Part shown: one piece after another, positions 1-6,746 of the stretch
Layout of the letters: every line of letters begins with the position of its first letter
Position numbering within the stretch: position 1 is the first letter of the stretch
Assembly (NCBI GenBank): GCA_964372145.1
Contig: CAYJPM010000032.1
Location: 1-12,327 of the forward strand
DNA from: CAKOSP01 sp964372145
GTDB lineage: Bacteria > Bacillota_I > Bacilli_A > RF39 > UBA660
Reading direction: 5' to 3'
DNA: 12,327 bases
Program-made: the position numbers and the translations under genes
The notes under the pieces: generated by a model
The model's input: only the letters and a program-made list of their open reading frames with translations
The model's database searches: none
What the model was told of the DNA's origin: nothing

Positions 1-73
1 ACGCAAATAAAGCCACTAATAATATAGCGACTATAATTAACAATATATTTCTTTTAGACATATTTAGTTTCAT
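1..73 (-). CDS. N-terminus of a membrane-anchored or secreted protein (partial)
   Basis: Only the first 24 codons are in the window. The protein starts with a short polar, basic stretch (Met-Lys-Leu-Asn-Met-Ser-Lys-Arg-Asn) followed by an unbroken hydrophobic run of about 15 Ile, Leu, Val and Ala residues that continues to the edge. This is what a signal peptide or an N-terminal membrane anchor looks like. The ATG at 71-73 is preferred over the in-frame ATG at 59-61 because an AAGGA Shine-Dalgarno sequence (complement of 83-87) lies about 9 bases upstream of it. A good extended -10 promoter lies just upstream. Function cannot be judged from this fragment. The gene shares strand with ychF but appears to have its own promoter. 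Confidence 0.7.
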   Translation of the reverse strand, partial: MKLNMSKRNILLIIVAILLVALFA

Positions 74-96
74 ATTATTTTATCCTTATAATAAAT

Positions 97-123
97 ATTA
101 TATCATAAAAAAAGATAAAACAA
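97..123 (-). promoter_or_regulatory. Promoter of the partial membrane-protein gene
   Basis: Read on the minus strand there is a perfect TATAAT (97-102) preceded by TGA (103-105), making an extended -10 element. A weak -35-like TTGTTT lies at 118-123 with a 15-base spacer, which an extended -10 can tolerate. Predicted transcription would begin near 90, leaving a leader of about 17 bases that holds the Shine-Dalgarno sequence at 83-87. The element is visible directly; its activity is inferred. Confidence 0.6.
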
Positions 124-136
124 TTATGTAATATCT
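107..136 (-). terminator. Weak intrinsic terminator candidate after ychF
   Basis: On the minus strand AGATA (132-136) can pair with TATCT (113-117) across a 14-base loop, followed by a run of six T (107-112). The T run is good, but the stem is only five mostly A-T pairs, so termination would be inefficient. It begins just after the ychF stop and overlaps the -35 region of the next promoter. It may also be chance in such AT-rich DNA. Confidence 0.35.
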
Positions 137-138
137 AT

Positions 139-1239
139 TTATACATTAAATCTAAAGTAACAGATGTCTCCATCTTGCATTAAGTATTCTTTACCTTCAA
201 CTCTAAGCTTTCCAGCTTCTTGAACTTTCTTTTCAGAACCTAAGTTTTCTAAGTCAGTAAAACTAGTTACCTCAGCTCTAATAAATCCTCTTTCAATATC
301 AGAATGGATTATACCAGCACACTGAGGTGCTTTCATACCTTTTTTAAAAGTCCATGCACGACATTCATCAGCTCCTGATGTAAAGAATGTAGCAAGTCCT
401 AATAAATCATAAGTAGCAAATATAAGTTTATCAAGTCCACTATTAGTTATACCTAAACTTTCTAAAAATGCTAACTTCTCTTCATTTTCAAGTGGTGCAA
501 GTTCTGATTCAAATTTAGCACACATAACTATTACTCCAGAACCTTCAGCTTCAGCATATTCTTTAACTTTTAAAGTATAATCATTATCCCCCACAACTAT
601 AGATTCTTCATCAACATTTGTTGCGTATATAATAGGCTTAAGAGTAATAAAGTTAAAGTTCTTTATTATTTCTTTATCATCATCACTTAAATCAATTGAT
701 CTAAGAGTTTTATTTTGTGTTAAAGCATCAAGACATATTTTAAGAATTCTTAACTCTTCTAAAGTTTCTTTATCTTTTGTAGCTTGTGCTTTTTTTTCAA
801 TCTTACTTATTCTAGATTCAACTATTTCTAAATCAGATAATATAAGTTCTACATTTATAATTTCTATATCTCTAATTGGATCAGTATGACCAGCAACATG
901 AGTTATATTTTCATCGTCAAAACATCTTACTACTTCAACTATTGCATCAACATTTCTTATATGAGATAAGAATTTATTACCTAATCCTTCACCAGAAGAA
1001 GCACCCTCTACTAAACCTGCTATATCTATAAATTCAAAAGAAGTTGGTACATAACTTTTAGGATTATACATTTCTTTTAAATAATCAAGTCTAGTATCAG
1101 GAACTGGTACTACTCCAACATTCGGTTCTATAGTAGCAAATGGATAATTTGCTGCTAATATATTTTTTTTAGTAATTGCGTTAAATAAAGTTGATTTACC
1201 AACATTTGGTAAACCTACTATTCCTGCTTGTAATCCCAT
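139..1239 (-). CDS. ychF: Redox-regulated ATPase YchF (Obg-related P-loop NTPase)
   Basis: YchF is a universally conserved translation-factor-class P-loop protein of the Obg family that binds ribosomes and hydrolyses ATP rather than GTP. The 366 residues match the usual full length. The P-loop GLPNVGKS is at residues 9-16, the DIAGLVEGA switch region at 72-80, and the base-specificity segment at 208-211 reads Asn-Val-Asp-Glu instead of the NKxD of true GTPases, which fits ATP preference. A helical insertion occupies roughly residues 125-195. The C-terminal TGS domain covers about 283-366, with the family's FFTSG and RAWTF segments. The ATG at 1237-1239 has a strong GGGAGG Shine-Dalgarno sequence. 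The gene follows the AbgT-family transporter after 18 bases and closes the parAB-led run. The family assignment is very secure. Confidence 0.97.
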   Translation of the reverse strand: MGLQAGIVGLPNVGKSTLFNAITKKNILAANYPFATIEPNVGVVPVPDTRLDYLKEMYNPKSYVPTSFEFIDIAGLVEGASSGEGLGNKFLSHIRNVDAIVEVVRCFDDENITHVAGHTDPIRDIEIINVELILSDLEIVESRISKIEKKAQATKDKETLEELRILKICLDALTQNKTLRSIDLSDDDKEIIKNFNFITLKPIIYATNVDEESIVVGDNDYTLKVKEYAEAEGSGVIVMCAKFESELAPLENEEKLAFLESLGITNSGLDKLIFATYDLLGLATFFTSGADECRAWTFKKGMKAPQCAGIIHSDIERGFIRAEVTSFTDLENLGSEKKVQEAGKLRVEGKEYLMQDGDICYFRFNV

Positions 1240-1257
1240 TTAAAACCTCCCTTATTT

Positions 1258-2799
1258 CTATAAAGCTACACTACCGCCAAATCCAAGTGGTATGTTAGTT
1301 ATATAGAAAAATAATATTACTAATAAAACTATTATAAACATAGCTATAGCATATGGAAATTGGAATTTAATTGATTTCCATATACTAATTGTCTTACCTG
1401 ATTGATCATATTTTTCAATATAAGCTAAATATACTATAAAATATGCAAGTAATGGTGTTAAACCCATCGAAACAGATTCACCGAACCTAAAAACAACTTG
1501 AGCAAATTCTGGTGTTAAACCAGCATTCATAAATGCAGGTACAGCAGTAGATGCTATAATAGGCCATTTAATAACTGATGATGGCACAAAAATTGTAGAT
1601 ATAATACTAACCACAAATAATAATATAACAAGTGGTATACCTGTAAAATTAAATGATTCTATTGTATTAGCTAAAAATACTACGATAGTATTACCTATAT
1701 TAGTTTCTTTGAATATACTTATGAAAGTAGCAGCTACAAATATAAGTAAAAGTGTTTTACCTATACCATCTAAAGAATGACCTAAACCTTCAACTATATC
1801 ACTATTTTTTTTGAATGACCCAGAAAATATACCATACATTAAACCTAGTATTATAAATAACATTGTAACTATAAATACAAATCCATTAGTAAAAAATGAT
1901 TCATAACTAAACAATTTATCAATATATAATGTTTGACTATAATCTAACAAATTACCTGAAAAAGGTAAATTAGGTATTATGTTATAAATAATTATTAATA
2001 AATAAAATATTGCACTTGCTAAAGCAAAAAACATTCCTCTTTTTTCTTTTTTAGTAACAATATCTTCTTCTAATGCAGATTCACTAAATTCATATTTAGG
2101 CATTTTTTTAGCTACAATATTTTCTGTAACCCACGTAAGAACAAAAGCAGTAATAACAATAGTCACTAAATTAATAGCTAAAAGTCCAAATATACTATAA
2201 TTATAACCTGTTTGTAAAACACTAGAGTTAAGTATAGTAGTACTTTTTAATATACTATCAGTTGAAGTAAATAACATTGATAATCCTGAACCAGTAGTAA
2301 GTGCTCCAAATGAAGCAATTATACCTATAAAAGGATTACGTTTACCATAATAAAAGAAAATTGCAGTTAAAGGTATAAATATAATATATGATAAATCACC
2401 TATAATACTAGCAAATAAACAAAGTAATATTATAGTAAAAGTTACAGTGTTCTTTTTAGCTTTCTTTGTTAATAATGTAACAGTAGTTTGCATAAAACCA
2501 CTTTTATCCATTATACCAATACCAATTAATACTAATATTAAATTAACTAAAACAGTAAAATTAGCAAAATTTGATACTGAATTAGTAAATATATATTTTA
2601 TTCCACTTAAACTAAGCATAGAAGTTACTGATTCAGTAACTGGCGAATAATCAGATGATGATTCCAAATATAAATTATATGTATCTTGTGCATTAAATGA
2701 AGCAAATATAAAACTAAATACGATTACTACTGCTGACAATATAATAAATGTTATAAACGGATGTATTTGAGTAAATTTAAATAATTTATTCTTTCTCAT
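1258..2799 (-). CDS. AbgT-family membrane transporter
   Basis: A 513-residue, highly hydrophobic protein with about ten to twelve predicted membrane segments, the first at residues 14-35, and a polar loop at about 38-65. Family signatures include GDLSYIIFIPLTAIFFYYGKR (residues 134-154) followed by a Gly-rich re-entrant stretch (158-175), IFVPSSVIKWPI (403-414), and GLTPEFAQVVFRFGESVSMG (427-446) followed by a Pro-containing helix. These correspond to conserved elements of AbgT/MtrF proteins, which in studied members take up p-aminobenzoyl-glutamate or export sulfonamides. The usual Asp in the R-x-G-D-S motif is Glu here. The substrate in this organism is not known. The start has an AGGTGAT Shine-Dalgarno sequence and overlaps the end of the DUF951 gene by 14 bases, implying translational coupling. 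I am sure of the family, not of the cargo. Confidence 0.88.
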   Translation of the reverse strand: MRKNKLFKFTQIHPFITFIILSAVVIVFSFIFASFNAQDTYNLYLESSSDYSPVTESVTSMLSLSGIKYIFTNSVSNFANFTVLVNLILVLIGIGIMDKSGFMQTTVTLLTKKAKKNTVTFTIILLCLFASIIGDLSYIIFIPLTAIFFYYGKRNPFIGIIASFGALTTGSGLSMLFTSTDSILKSTTILNSSVLQTGYNYSIFGLLAINLVTIVITAFVLTWVTENIVAKKMPKYEFSESALEEDIVTKKEKRGMFFALASAIFYLLIIIYNIIPNLPFSGNLLDYSQTLYIDKLFSYESFFTNGFVFIVTMLFIILGLMYGIFSGSFKKNSDIVEGLGHSLDGIGKTLLLIFVAATFISIFKETNIGNTIVVFLANTIESFNFTGIPLVILLFVVSIISTIFVPSSVIKWPIIASTAVPAFMNAGLTPEFAQVVFRFGESVSMGLTPLLAYFIVYLAYIEKYDQSGKTISIWKSIKFQFPYAIAMFIIVLLVILFFYITNIPLGFGGSVAL

Positions 2800-2980
2800 T
2801 ATTAATCACCTTTTTAACTTTCTTAACAAATTCTAATCTATCCATCATAATTTCACGACCACATGCATCACACTTGATTTTAACATCAACACCTACTCTT
2901 GTAATAGTCCATAAATTACTACCACAAGCATGACCTTTTTTCATAATAACTTTATCATTTAAATCAAATGTCATATTCAT
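2786..2980 (-). CDS. DUF951 family small zinc-ribbon-like protein
   Basis: A 64-residue protein. The KGHACGSNLW segment (residues 15-24) and the KCDACGR segment (36-42) are the hallmark of DUF951 (YyzM-like) proteins, which have no established function. His17 and Cys19 with Cys37 and Cys40 could form a metal site; that is inference. In many Firmicutes this gene sits between parB and ychF, exactly as here. The first ATG (2978-2980) overlaps the parB stop as TAATG, which suggests stop-restart coupling. A second ATG two codons on (2972-2974) is a possible alternative start, and no strong Shine-Dalgarno sequence decides between them. The gene's end overlaps the AbgT-family start. Confidence 0.9.
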   Translation of the reverse strand: MNMTFDLNDKVIMKKGHACGSNLWTITRVGVDVKIKCDACGREIMMDRLEFVKKVKKVINNEKE

Positions 2981-3852
2981 TAATCTTCATCAACCTTTAC
3001 ATTCATGATATTAAGAATTCTCATTAAATCATTCTTATCACTAAATTTAATTTCTATTTTATTTTTTGAAATTTTAACTTTTTCTGCAAAATGGTCACTT
3101 ATTATTCTTTCATATATACCGTAATTAATAGTAGTAGGTTTCTTAACATCATCAGACATTACTTTAGCATTCATAATTCTTTCTAAATCATGTACACTTA
3201 AATTATCTTTTATAATCCTTTCGGCTAAAGATATTATTAATTTTTCATCATCTAATTTACTTAATATTTTTGCATGACTCATAGATAATTTCTTATCCTC
3301 AACCATTCTTTTAACTAATTCTGGTAATCTAAGTAATCCTAATAAATTAGTTACATAACTTCTACTTTTACCAAATTTTTGAGAAAATTCTTCTTGAGTA
3401 ATATTCTTAAGTTTAATAATTTGATTAATAGAATTAGCAACTTCAATAGGATTTAAATCTTCTCTTTGAACATTTTCTAAAAGAGCAATTTCCATCATTT
3501 CCTGATCTGTAAAATCTTTTATTATTGCAGGTATTTTTTCCTTACCAGCAAGTTTAGAAGCTTTACATCTTCTTTCACCAGCGATAAGTTCATACCCTTT
3601 AATACTTTTTTTGACTATTACAGGTTGAACAACACCATATTCTTTAATAGATTCAGATAATTCTTTTAATGCAGTTTCATCAAAAGTTTTTCTTGGTTGA
3701 TATGGATTGCTTCGAATATCAGATAAAAGTATTTCACTTACATCACTTTCTTTAGCTTCAGCTACAATATTGTTTTCTACAGTGTCAAAATCAATAGCAT
3801 TATTATTAAATAATTGTTCTAATCCTTTTCCTAATCCTTTTTTATTGTTCAT
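2980..3852 (-). CDS. parB: Chromosome-partitioning protein ParB (Spo0J)
   Basis: ParB is the CTP-dependent DNA clamp that loads at parS sites, spreads along origin-proximal DNA and recruits SMC. The 290 residues show every expected module. An N-terminal KGLGKGLEQLF peptide (5-15) is the type that stimulates ParA. The ParB/Srx CTPase domain carries GERR (92-95) and the LLENVQREDLNP box (124-135). A helix-turn-helix for parS recognition spans about 151-177. The C-terminal dimerisation region is about 243-285. The start at 3850-3852 overlaps the end of parA by 11 bases and uses a GGAGG Shine-Dalgarno sequence inside parA. I saw no copy of the usual parS palindrome in the window. This looks like a chromosomal, not plasmid, ParB. 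Confidence 0.96.
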   Translation of the reverse strand: MNNKKGLGKGLEQLFNNNAIDFDTVENNIVAEAKESDVSEILLSDIRSNPYQPRKTFDETALKELSESIKEYGVVQPVIVKKSIKGYELIAGERRCKASKLAGKEKIPAIIKDFTDQEMMEIALLENVQREDLNPIEVANSINQIIKLKNITQEEFSQKFGKSRSYVTNLLGLLRLPELVKRMVEDKKLSMSHAKILSKLDDEKLIISLAERIIKDNLSVHDLERIMNAKVMSDDVKKPTTINYGIYERIISDHFAEKVKISKNKIEIKFSDKNDLMRILNIMNVKVDED

Positions 3853-4627
3853 TTCTATCTATAACCTCCTTGGCTAATTTTGCATATGCTTCAGATGCTC
3901 TACTAGTTGGATCATACTCATTTATAGGTTTACCATGACTTGGTGCTTCTACTAATCTAACAAGTCTTGGAATTATAGTTTCAAAAACTTTATCTTTAAA
4001 ATATTTTCTTATCTGTTCTACTATTTGAAGAGCAATTATTGTTCTACCATCAAACATTGTTAATAGTACTCCTTCAATTCTAAGTTCAGGATTCATACTA
4101 TTTTGAACCATTATTATAGAATTTAATAATTGAGTAATAGCGTCCAATGCAAAAAATTCACATTGAACAGGTATAACAACAGAATCACTTGCTACTAAGG
4201 CATTCATAGTACCTATACCAAGTGATGGTTGACAATCAATAATTATAAAATCATAATCTTCTTTTATGTCTTCTAAAAATGTTTTTAACTGTTCATTATG
4301 TTTAAAAGTAGTTTCATCAACCATTTTTTTTACAAACTCAACATCAACACCAGCTAAATTAAGAGTAGAAGGAATAATACTTAAATTTTTAAACTTAGTT
4401 TTCTTAATCGCCTTCTTAATTTCAATCTGTCCAGTTATAACTTCATATATGTCACTATTAAAATCATTAGATGATAATCCTAGTCCTGTTGTAGCATTAC
4501 TTTGAGGATCCATATCTATTAGTAACACACGTTTCTTTTGTTGTCCTAAAGCTGCTGCTAAATTTATACTTGTTGTTGTTTTACCAACTCCACCCTTTTG
4601 ATTTACTAGAGATATCACCTTCGCCAT
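3842..4627 (-). CDS. parA: Chromosome-partitioning ATPase ParA (Soj)
   Basis: ParA is the nucleoid-binding ATPase that works with ParB in origin segregation, and in Bacillus Soj also modulates DnaA. At 261 residues it has the short chromosomal form without an N-terminal helix-turn-helix. The deviant Walker A motif KGGVGKTT is at residues 11-18 with the signature Lys11, LLIDMDPQSN is at 35-44, and Walker B FIIIDCQPSLG is at 127-137. The Soj-typical segments MFDGRT (191-196) and IPRLVRLVEAPSHGKP (219-234) are present, the latter region including residues used for DNA binding in relatives. The ATG at 4625-4627 has an AAGGAAG Shine-Dalgarno sequence about 8 bases upstream. It is the first gene of the parA-parB-DUF951-AbgT-ychF run. 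Confidence 0.96.
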   Translation of the reverse strand: MAKVISLVNQKGGVGKTTTSINLAAALGQQKKRVLLIDMDPQSNATTGLGLSSNDFNSDIYEVITGQIEIKKAIKKTKFKNLSIIPSTLNLAGVDVEFVKKMVDETTFKHNEQLKTFLEDIKEDYDFIIIDCQPSLGIGTMNALVASDSVVIPVQCEFFALDAITQLLNSIIMVQNSMNPELRIEGVLLTMFDGRTIIALQIVEQIRKYFKDKVFETIIPRLVRLVEAPSHGKPINEYDPTSRASEAYAKLAKEVIDRNEQ

Positions 4628-4664
4628 ATTTTACACTTCCTTAATAATTTTAATACGTAATAAC

Positions 4665-4715
4665 ATTTTACCATATTAAGAAGTTTATTAAAACAATTTT
4701 ATGTAATTTTGACAA
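4665..4715 (-). promoter_or_regulatory. parA: Candidate promoter(s) for parA
   Basis: Two overlapping candidates lie in the 129-base gap upstream of parA. One is TTGTCA (complement of 4710-4715), a 17-base spacer and TTTAAT (4687-4692). The other is an extended -10, TGG-TAAAAT (4665-4673), with only a poor -35 (TTTTAA, 4688-4693) at 17 bases. The second gives the shorter leader, about 30 bases. Both start where the upstream terminator ends. I cannot decide between them by eye. Confidence 0.5.
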
Positions 4716-4747
4716 GAAAAAAATATTAAAAATTACTTTTAATATTT
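4713..4747 (-). terminator. Intrinsic terminator after the 523-residue protein gene
   Basis: On the minus strand an 11-base arm (4737-4747) pairs perfectly with 4721-4731 around a 5-base loop, and is followed by four T (4717-4720) then CTTG. All pairs are A-T, but the stem is long and uninterrupted. It starts 9 bases after the stop codon of the gene at 4757-6328 and separates it from parA. Confidence 0.75.
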
Positions 4748-4756
4748 TCTGTTCTA

Positions 4757-6328
4757 TTATGACACAATATAAGGGTCATTCCATAATCCAGAACCTGTAG
4801 CAAGAGTATCAGCTTTTAATGATATTACAGGCCTTACACCATACAAATATTCTGGATTAAACATATCATTAATCATACCACCTACATTTGATACAGCAAA
4901 CATCGAATAAAAAGATGCTTCGGTTCCATGAAAATCACTAGGAGAAATTGTAAAATAATTTCTATTAGTATACAAGTAATAGTTAGTATTTTCTATAGGT
5001 ACAGATGTATTATATGGTTCAGTATTCACACCTAAACCACCAGCTAAAGCCACTTCATCCGCAGTTATCAATCCAATAGGATTCGTTAATCTTCCATTAC
5101 CAATTAAAGTATTAACGCTGAAAGCATCAGTATTATTTTGACACACTAAGGAAGGTGTATTTTGTACAACAATTCTTTCTTGTGCTGCCATGTGTAATAT
5201 ATTATCATATTCATCCATAAACATAGTAGTATCGTTACAAAATACAGAATCAGCAAGTTGATTTGAATAATCATTTAAATTAGTAGAATACCATTCATTA
5301 ATATTGTATTCGATGGGAGAATTACTATAAGTAATATCTTGACTAGAGCCCGAAAAAGGACTTTCTCCTATTTCCGTTTTAGTACCTTCCATTATAACAG
5401 CTTCTGATTCAATTGGCGCTGTAGTTCCAGAATATATCATTCTAACAGATCCATCACCATTAATTCTAATTATTCTCCAATATAAACCAGCAAATGATAC
5501 CCAATTGTCATTTACTGCCCCCCTAAAATAATAACTTGTCCCTAAACCATCTGGAGAAGAAAACATTCCTTCATCAGTTGTAGCATTTGTACTAAAATCA
5601 GGTGTCGATTTTGCTTCAATAGCTTCAGTTCCACCATTATTAGTTAAAGTTAAATTACTTAATGTTTTAATATCACTCATTGGCTCACTTGTTAAAATAA
5701 ATTCACCATTAAATTCTCTACCTTCATTTAAAGATTGATCACTATCTAAATTGAGATAAGTTATTTTTAAATTCCATTCATGAACAGTATCAGTCGGATG
5801 AGTAGAAGATATAGGGATATTTTCTTTTATAGCAATTAAACCTTCATACGTAGTAACATCAAAACCATTTATTGTTTCACCAGTTAATGCATCAGTTGTA
5901 GTCACGAATGAAAGACCTTCAATTGAAGTTAATTCGTTTCCTTCATTATCAAAAACTTCTAATATTAATTCCGGAGTAGAATTATTCACAGAATAAACAT
6001 AATTATTTTTTATTATATTGTAATATACATAGTATTCATCACTAACAATATTTTCAGTAGATGATGAAGTCAATTTCGCTGAAGACATTGTTGTTCCACT
6101 TAAACTACCAGATCCATCAGCAAAATTATCTAGTGACGCTACAATACTTATTGGAGTTCCTGGTGTAAATATTAATCTTGAAGTTTTTTCTCCAGTAACT
6201 GAGGTATCTGTTATCGCAGGGCTACCAATTCCACCTACAAAATATGCAAAAGTAAATCCTAATATAGTTAATAATAATAATACAACTACCAATATTATAA
6301 TATTTTTTTTAGTAAATAAATCCTTCAT
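4757..6328 (-). CDS. Membrane-anchored extracellular protein of unknown function
   Basis: A 523-residue protein with a basic start (Lys2, Lys7, Lys8), one membrane segment at about residues 10-32, then a long Ser/Thr/Asn/Gly-rich region that should lie outside the cell. Two parts can be told apart. Residues 45-215 look beta-rich and immunoglobulin- or TasA-like (YYVYYNII, GLSFVTTTDALTG, WNLKITYLNL). Residues 260-523 carry YYFRGAVNDNWVSFAGLYWR (266-285), a pair of cysteines (364 and 396) that could form a disulfide, and a C-terminal GVRPVISLKADT (497-508). I recall similar C-terminal domains in surface proteins of gut Firmicutes but cannot name a family with confidence. There is no LPxTG motif, lipobox or second membrane segment. 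The ATG at 6326-6328 follows a GGAGGT Shine-Dalgarno sequence. It has its own promoter and terminator. Confidence 0.85.
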   Translation of the reverse strand: MKDLFTKKNIIILVVVLLLLTILGFTFAYFVGGIGSPAITDTSVTGEKTSRLIFTPGTPISIVASLDNFADGSGSLSGTTMSSAKLTSSSTENIVSDEYYVYYNIIKNNYVYSVNNSTPELILEVFDNEGNELTSIEGLSFVTTTDALTGETINGFDVTTYEGLIAIKENIPISSTHPTDTVHEWNLKITYLNLDSDQSLNEGREFNGEFILTSEPMSDIKTLSNLTLTNNGGTEAIEAKSTPDFSTNATTDEGMFSSPDGLGTSYYFRGAVNDNWVSFAGLYWRIIRINGDGSVRMIYSGTTAPIESEAVIMEGTKTEIGESPFSGSSQDITYSNSPIEYNINEWYSTNLNDYSNQLADSVFCNDTTMFMDEYDNILHMAAQERIVVQNTPSLVCQNNTDAFSVNTLIGNGRLTNPIGLITADEVALAGGLGVNTEPYNTSVPIENTNYYLYTNRNYFTISPSDFHGTEASFYSMFAVSNVGGMINDMFNPEYLYGVRPVISLKADTLATGSGLWNDPYIVS

Positions 6329-6346
6329 AGTACCTCCTATAATAAA

Positions 6347-6375
6347 ATATTAACATACTACAAATTTAATTTCAA
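6347..6375 (-). promoter_or_regulatory. Sigma-70-type promoter of the 523-residue protein gene
   Basis: The minus strand reads TTGAAA (6370-6375), a 17-base spacer, then TAATAT (6347-6352). The -35 matches consensus in five of six positions up to the fifth-base change and the spacing is ideal. Transcription would start near 6340, giving a leader of only about 12 bases, most of it the GGAGGT ribosome-binding site. It lies just beyond the terminator of the 88-residue protein gene. Confidence 0.7.
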
Positions 6376-6382
6376 CTAAAAC

Positions 6383-6411
6383 AAAATAAAAAAATAGTTA
6401 AAAAACTATTT
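6383..6411 (-). terminator. Intrinsic terminator of the 88-residue protein gene
   Basis: A perfect 8-base stem (6404-6411 with 6392-6399) closes a 4-base loop and is followed on the minus strand by T-rich sequence (6388-6391, then 6383-6386 after one A). The TAG stop codon of the upstream gene (6406-6408) lies inside the stem. Confidence 0.8.
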
Positions 6412-6672
6412 AGTACTATATGATAAATTAGGTATTAACTCCAATTTAAATTGATCAGCTAAAAGTAATAACTTTATGTTATTAGTTTTCTCTAATTCAG
6501 ACAACAAAACACTTCTATAAGTATCTGCTAAATCTACATCTAAATGACAAATTTTTAAATAGTGACGATATATCACTATAAACTCATCATATGATAAAAA
6601 ACCAAACTTTTCTATATATAATTTAATATTATTTATATATGTCCAATCTTTCATATAATCATCATGATTCAT
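6406..6672 (-). CDS. Hypothetical 88-residue protein
   Basis: I do not recognise this protein. It is 88 residues, rich in Leu, Ile, Tyr, Asp and Lys, with a single Cys, no signal peptide and no membrane segment. The pattern of hydrophobic residues suggests a small soluble all-helical protein, and an N-terminal part with several aromatic residues (Tyr6, Trp10, Tyr12) is followed by FGFLSYDEFIVIYRHYL. The reading frame is open for 11 further codons upstream, but the ATG at 6670-6672 is preferred: it has a GGGAG Shine-Dalgarno sequence at 8 bases, and the predicted transcript starts inside the longer version. It has a strong promoter and a strong terminator of its own, which supports it as a real, separately transcribed gene between the ribosomal alpha operon and the surface-protein gene. 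Confidence 0.75.
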   Translation of the reverse strand: MNHDDYMKDWTYINNIKLYIEKFGFLSYDEFIVIYRHYLKICHLDVDLADTYRSVLLSELEKTNNIKLLLLADQFKLELIPNLSYSTK

Positions 6673-6680
6673 ATTTTCAT

Positions 6681-6685
6681 CTCCC
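6681..6685 (-). promoter_or_regulatory. Ribosome-binding site fixing the start of the 88-residue protein
   Basis: GGGAG on the minus strand, 8 bases before the ATG at 6670-6672. It decides for this start over the ATG at 6703-6705, which lies upstream of the predicted transcription start. Confidence 0.7.
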
Positions 6686-6693
6686 GTAAATAC

Positions 6694-6722
6694 ATTATAG
6701 TACAAATATATTATTCTTTCAA
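6694..6722 (-). promoter_or_regulatory. Strong promoter of the 88-residue protein gene
   Basis: The minus strand reads TTGAAA (6717-6722), a 17-base spacer and a perfect TATAAT (6694-6699). Predicted transcription starts near 6687, so the leader is only about 15 bases and begins almost at the Shine-Dalgarno sequence. The -35 touches the T tract of the rplQ terminator. Confidence 0.8.
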
Positions 6723-6723
6723 T

Positions 6724-6746
6724 AAAAAAAGTATAGATAACTATAC
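6724..6746 (-). terminator. Intrinsic terminator of the spc/alpha ribosomal operon
   Basis: On the minus strand GTATAG pairs perfectly with CTATAC (6731-6746) around a TTAT loop, followed by seven T (6724-6730). The rplQ stop codon TAG (6741-6743) is part of the stem, so a ribosome at the stop would cover the hairpin. This marks the end of the long ribosomal-protein operon. Confidence 0.8.

Noticed and set aside
2447..2650. 67-codon plus-strand open frame over the transporter gene
   Set aside because: Its hydrophobic look comes from the antisense of membrane segments; no ribosome-binding site of note.
4266..4505. 79-codon plus-strand open frame over parA
   Set aside because: Antisense to the Walker and core motifs of parA; no independent support.
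4628..4756. Possible small RNA or riboswitch upstream of parA
   Set aside because: The longest gene-free gap is explained by a terminator plus promoter elements; no conserved riboswitch-like structure was seen.
4757..6328. Sortase-anchored or lipoprotein assignment for the 523-residue protein
   Set aside because: No LPxTG-type C-terminus and no Cys after the N-terminal hydrophobic segment; the C-terminus is polar and ends directly after DPYIVS.
6406..6705. 99-residue version of the small hypothetical protein
   Set aside because: The extra 11 codons lie upstream of the predicted transcription start and the longer version lacks the well-spaced ribosome-binding site that the ATG at 6670-6672 has.
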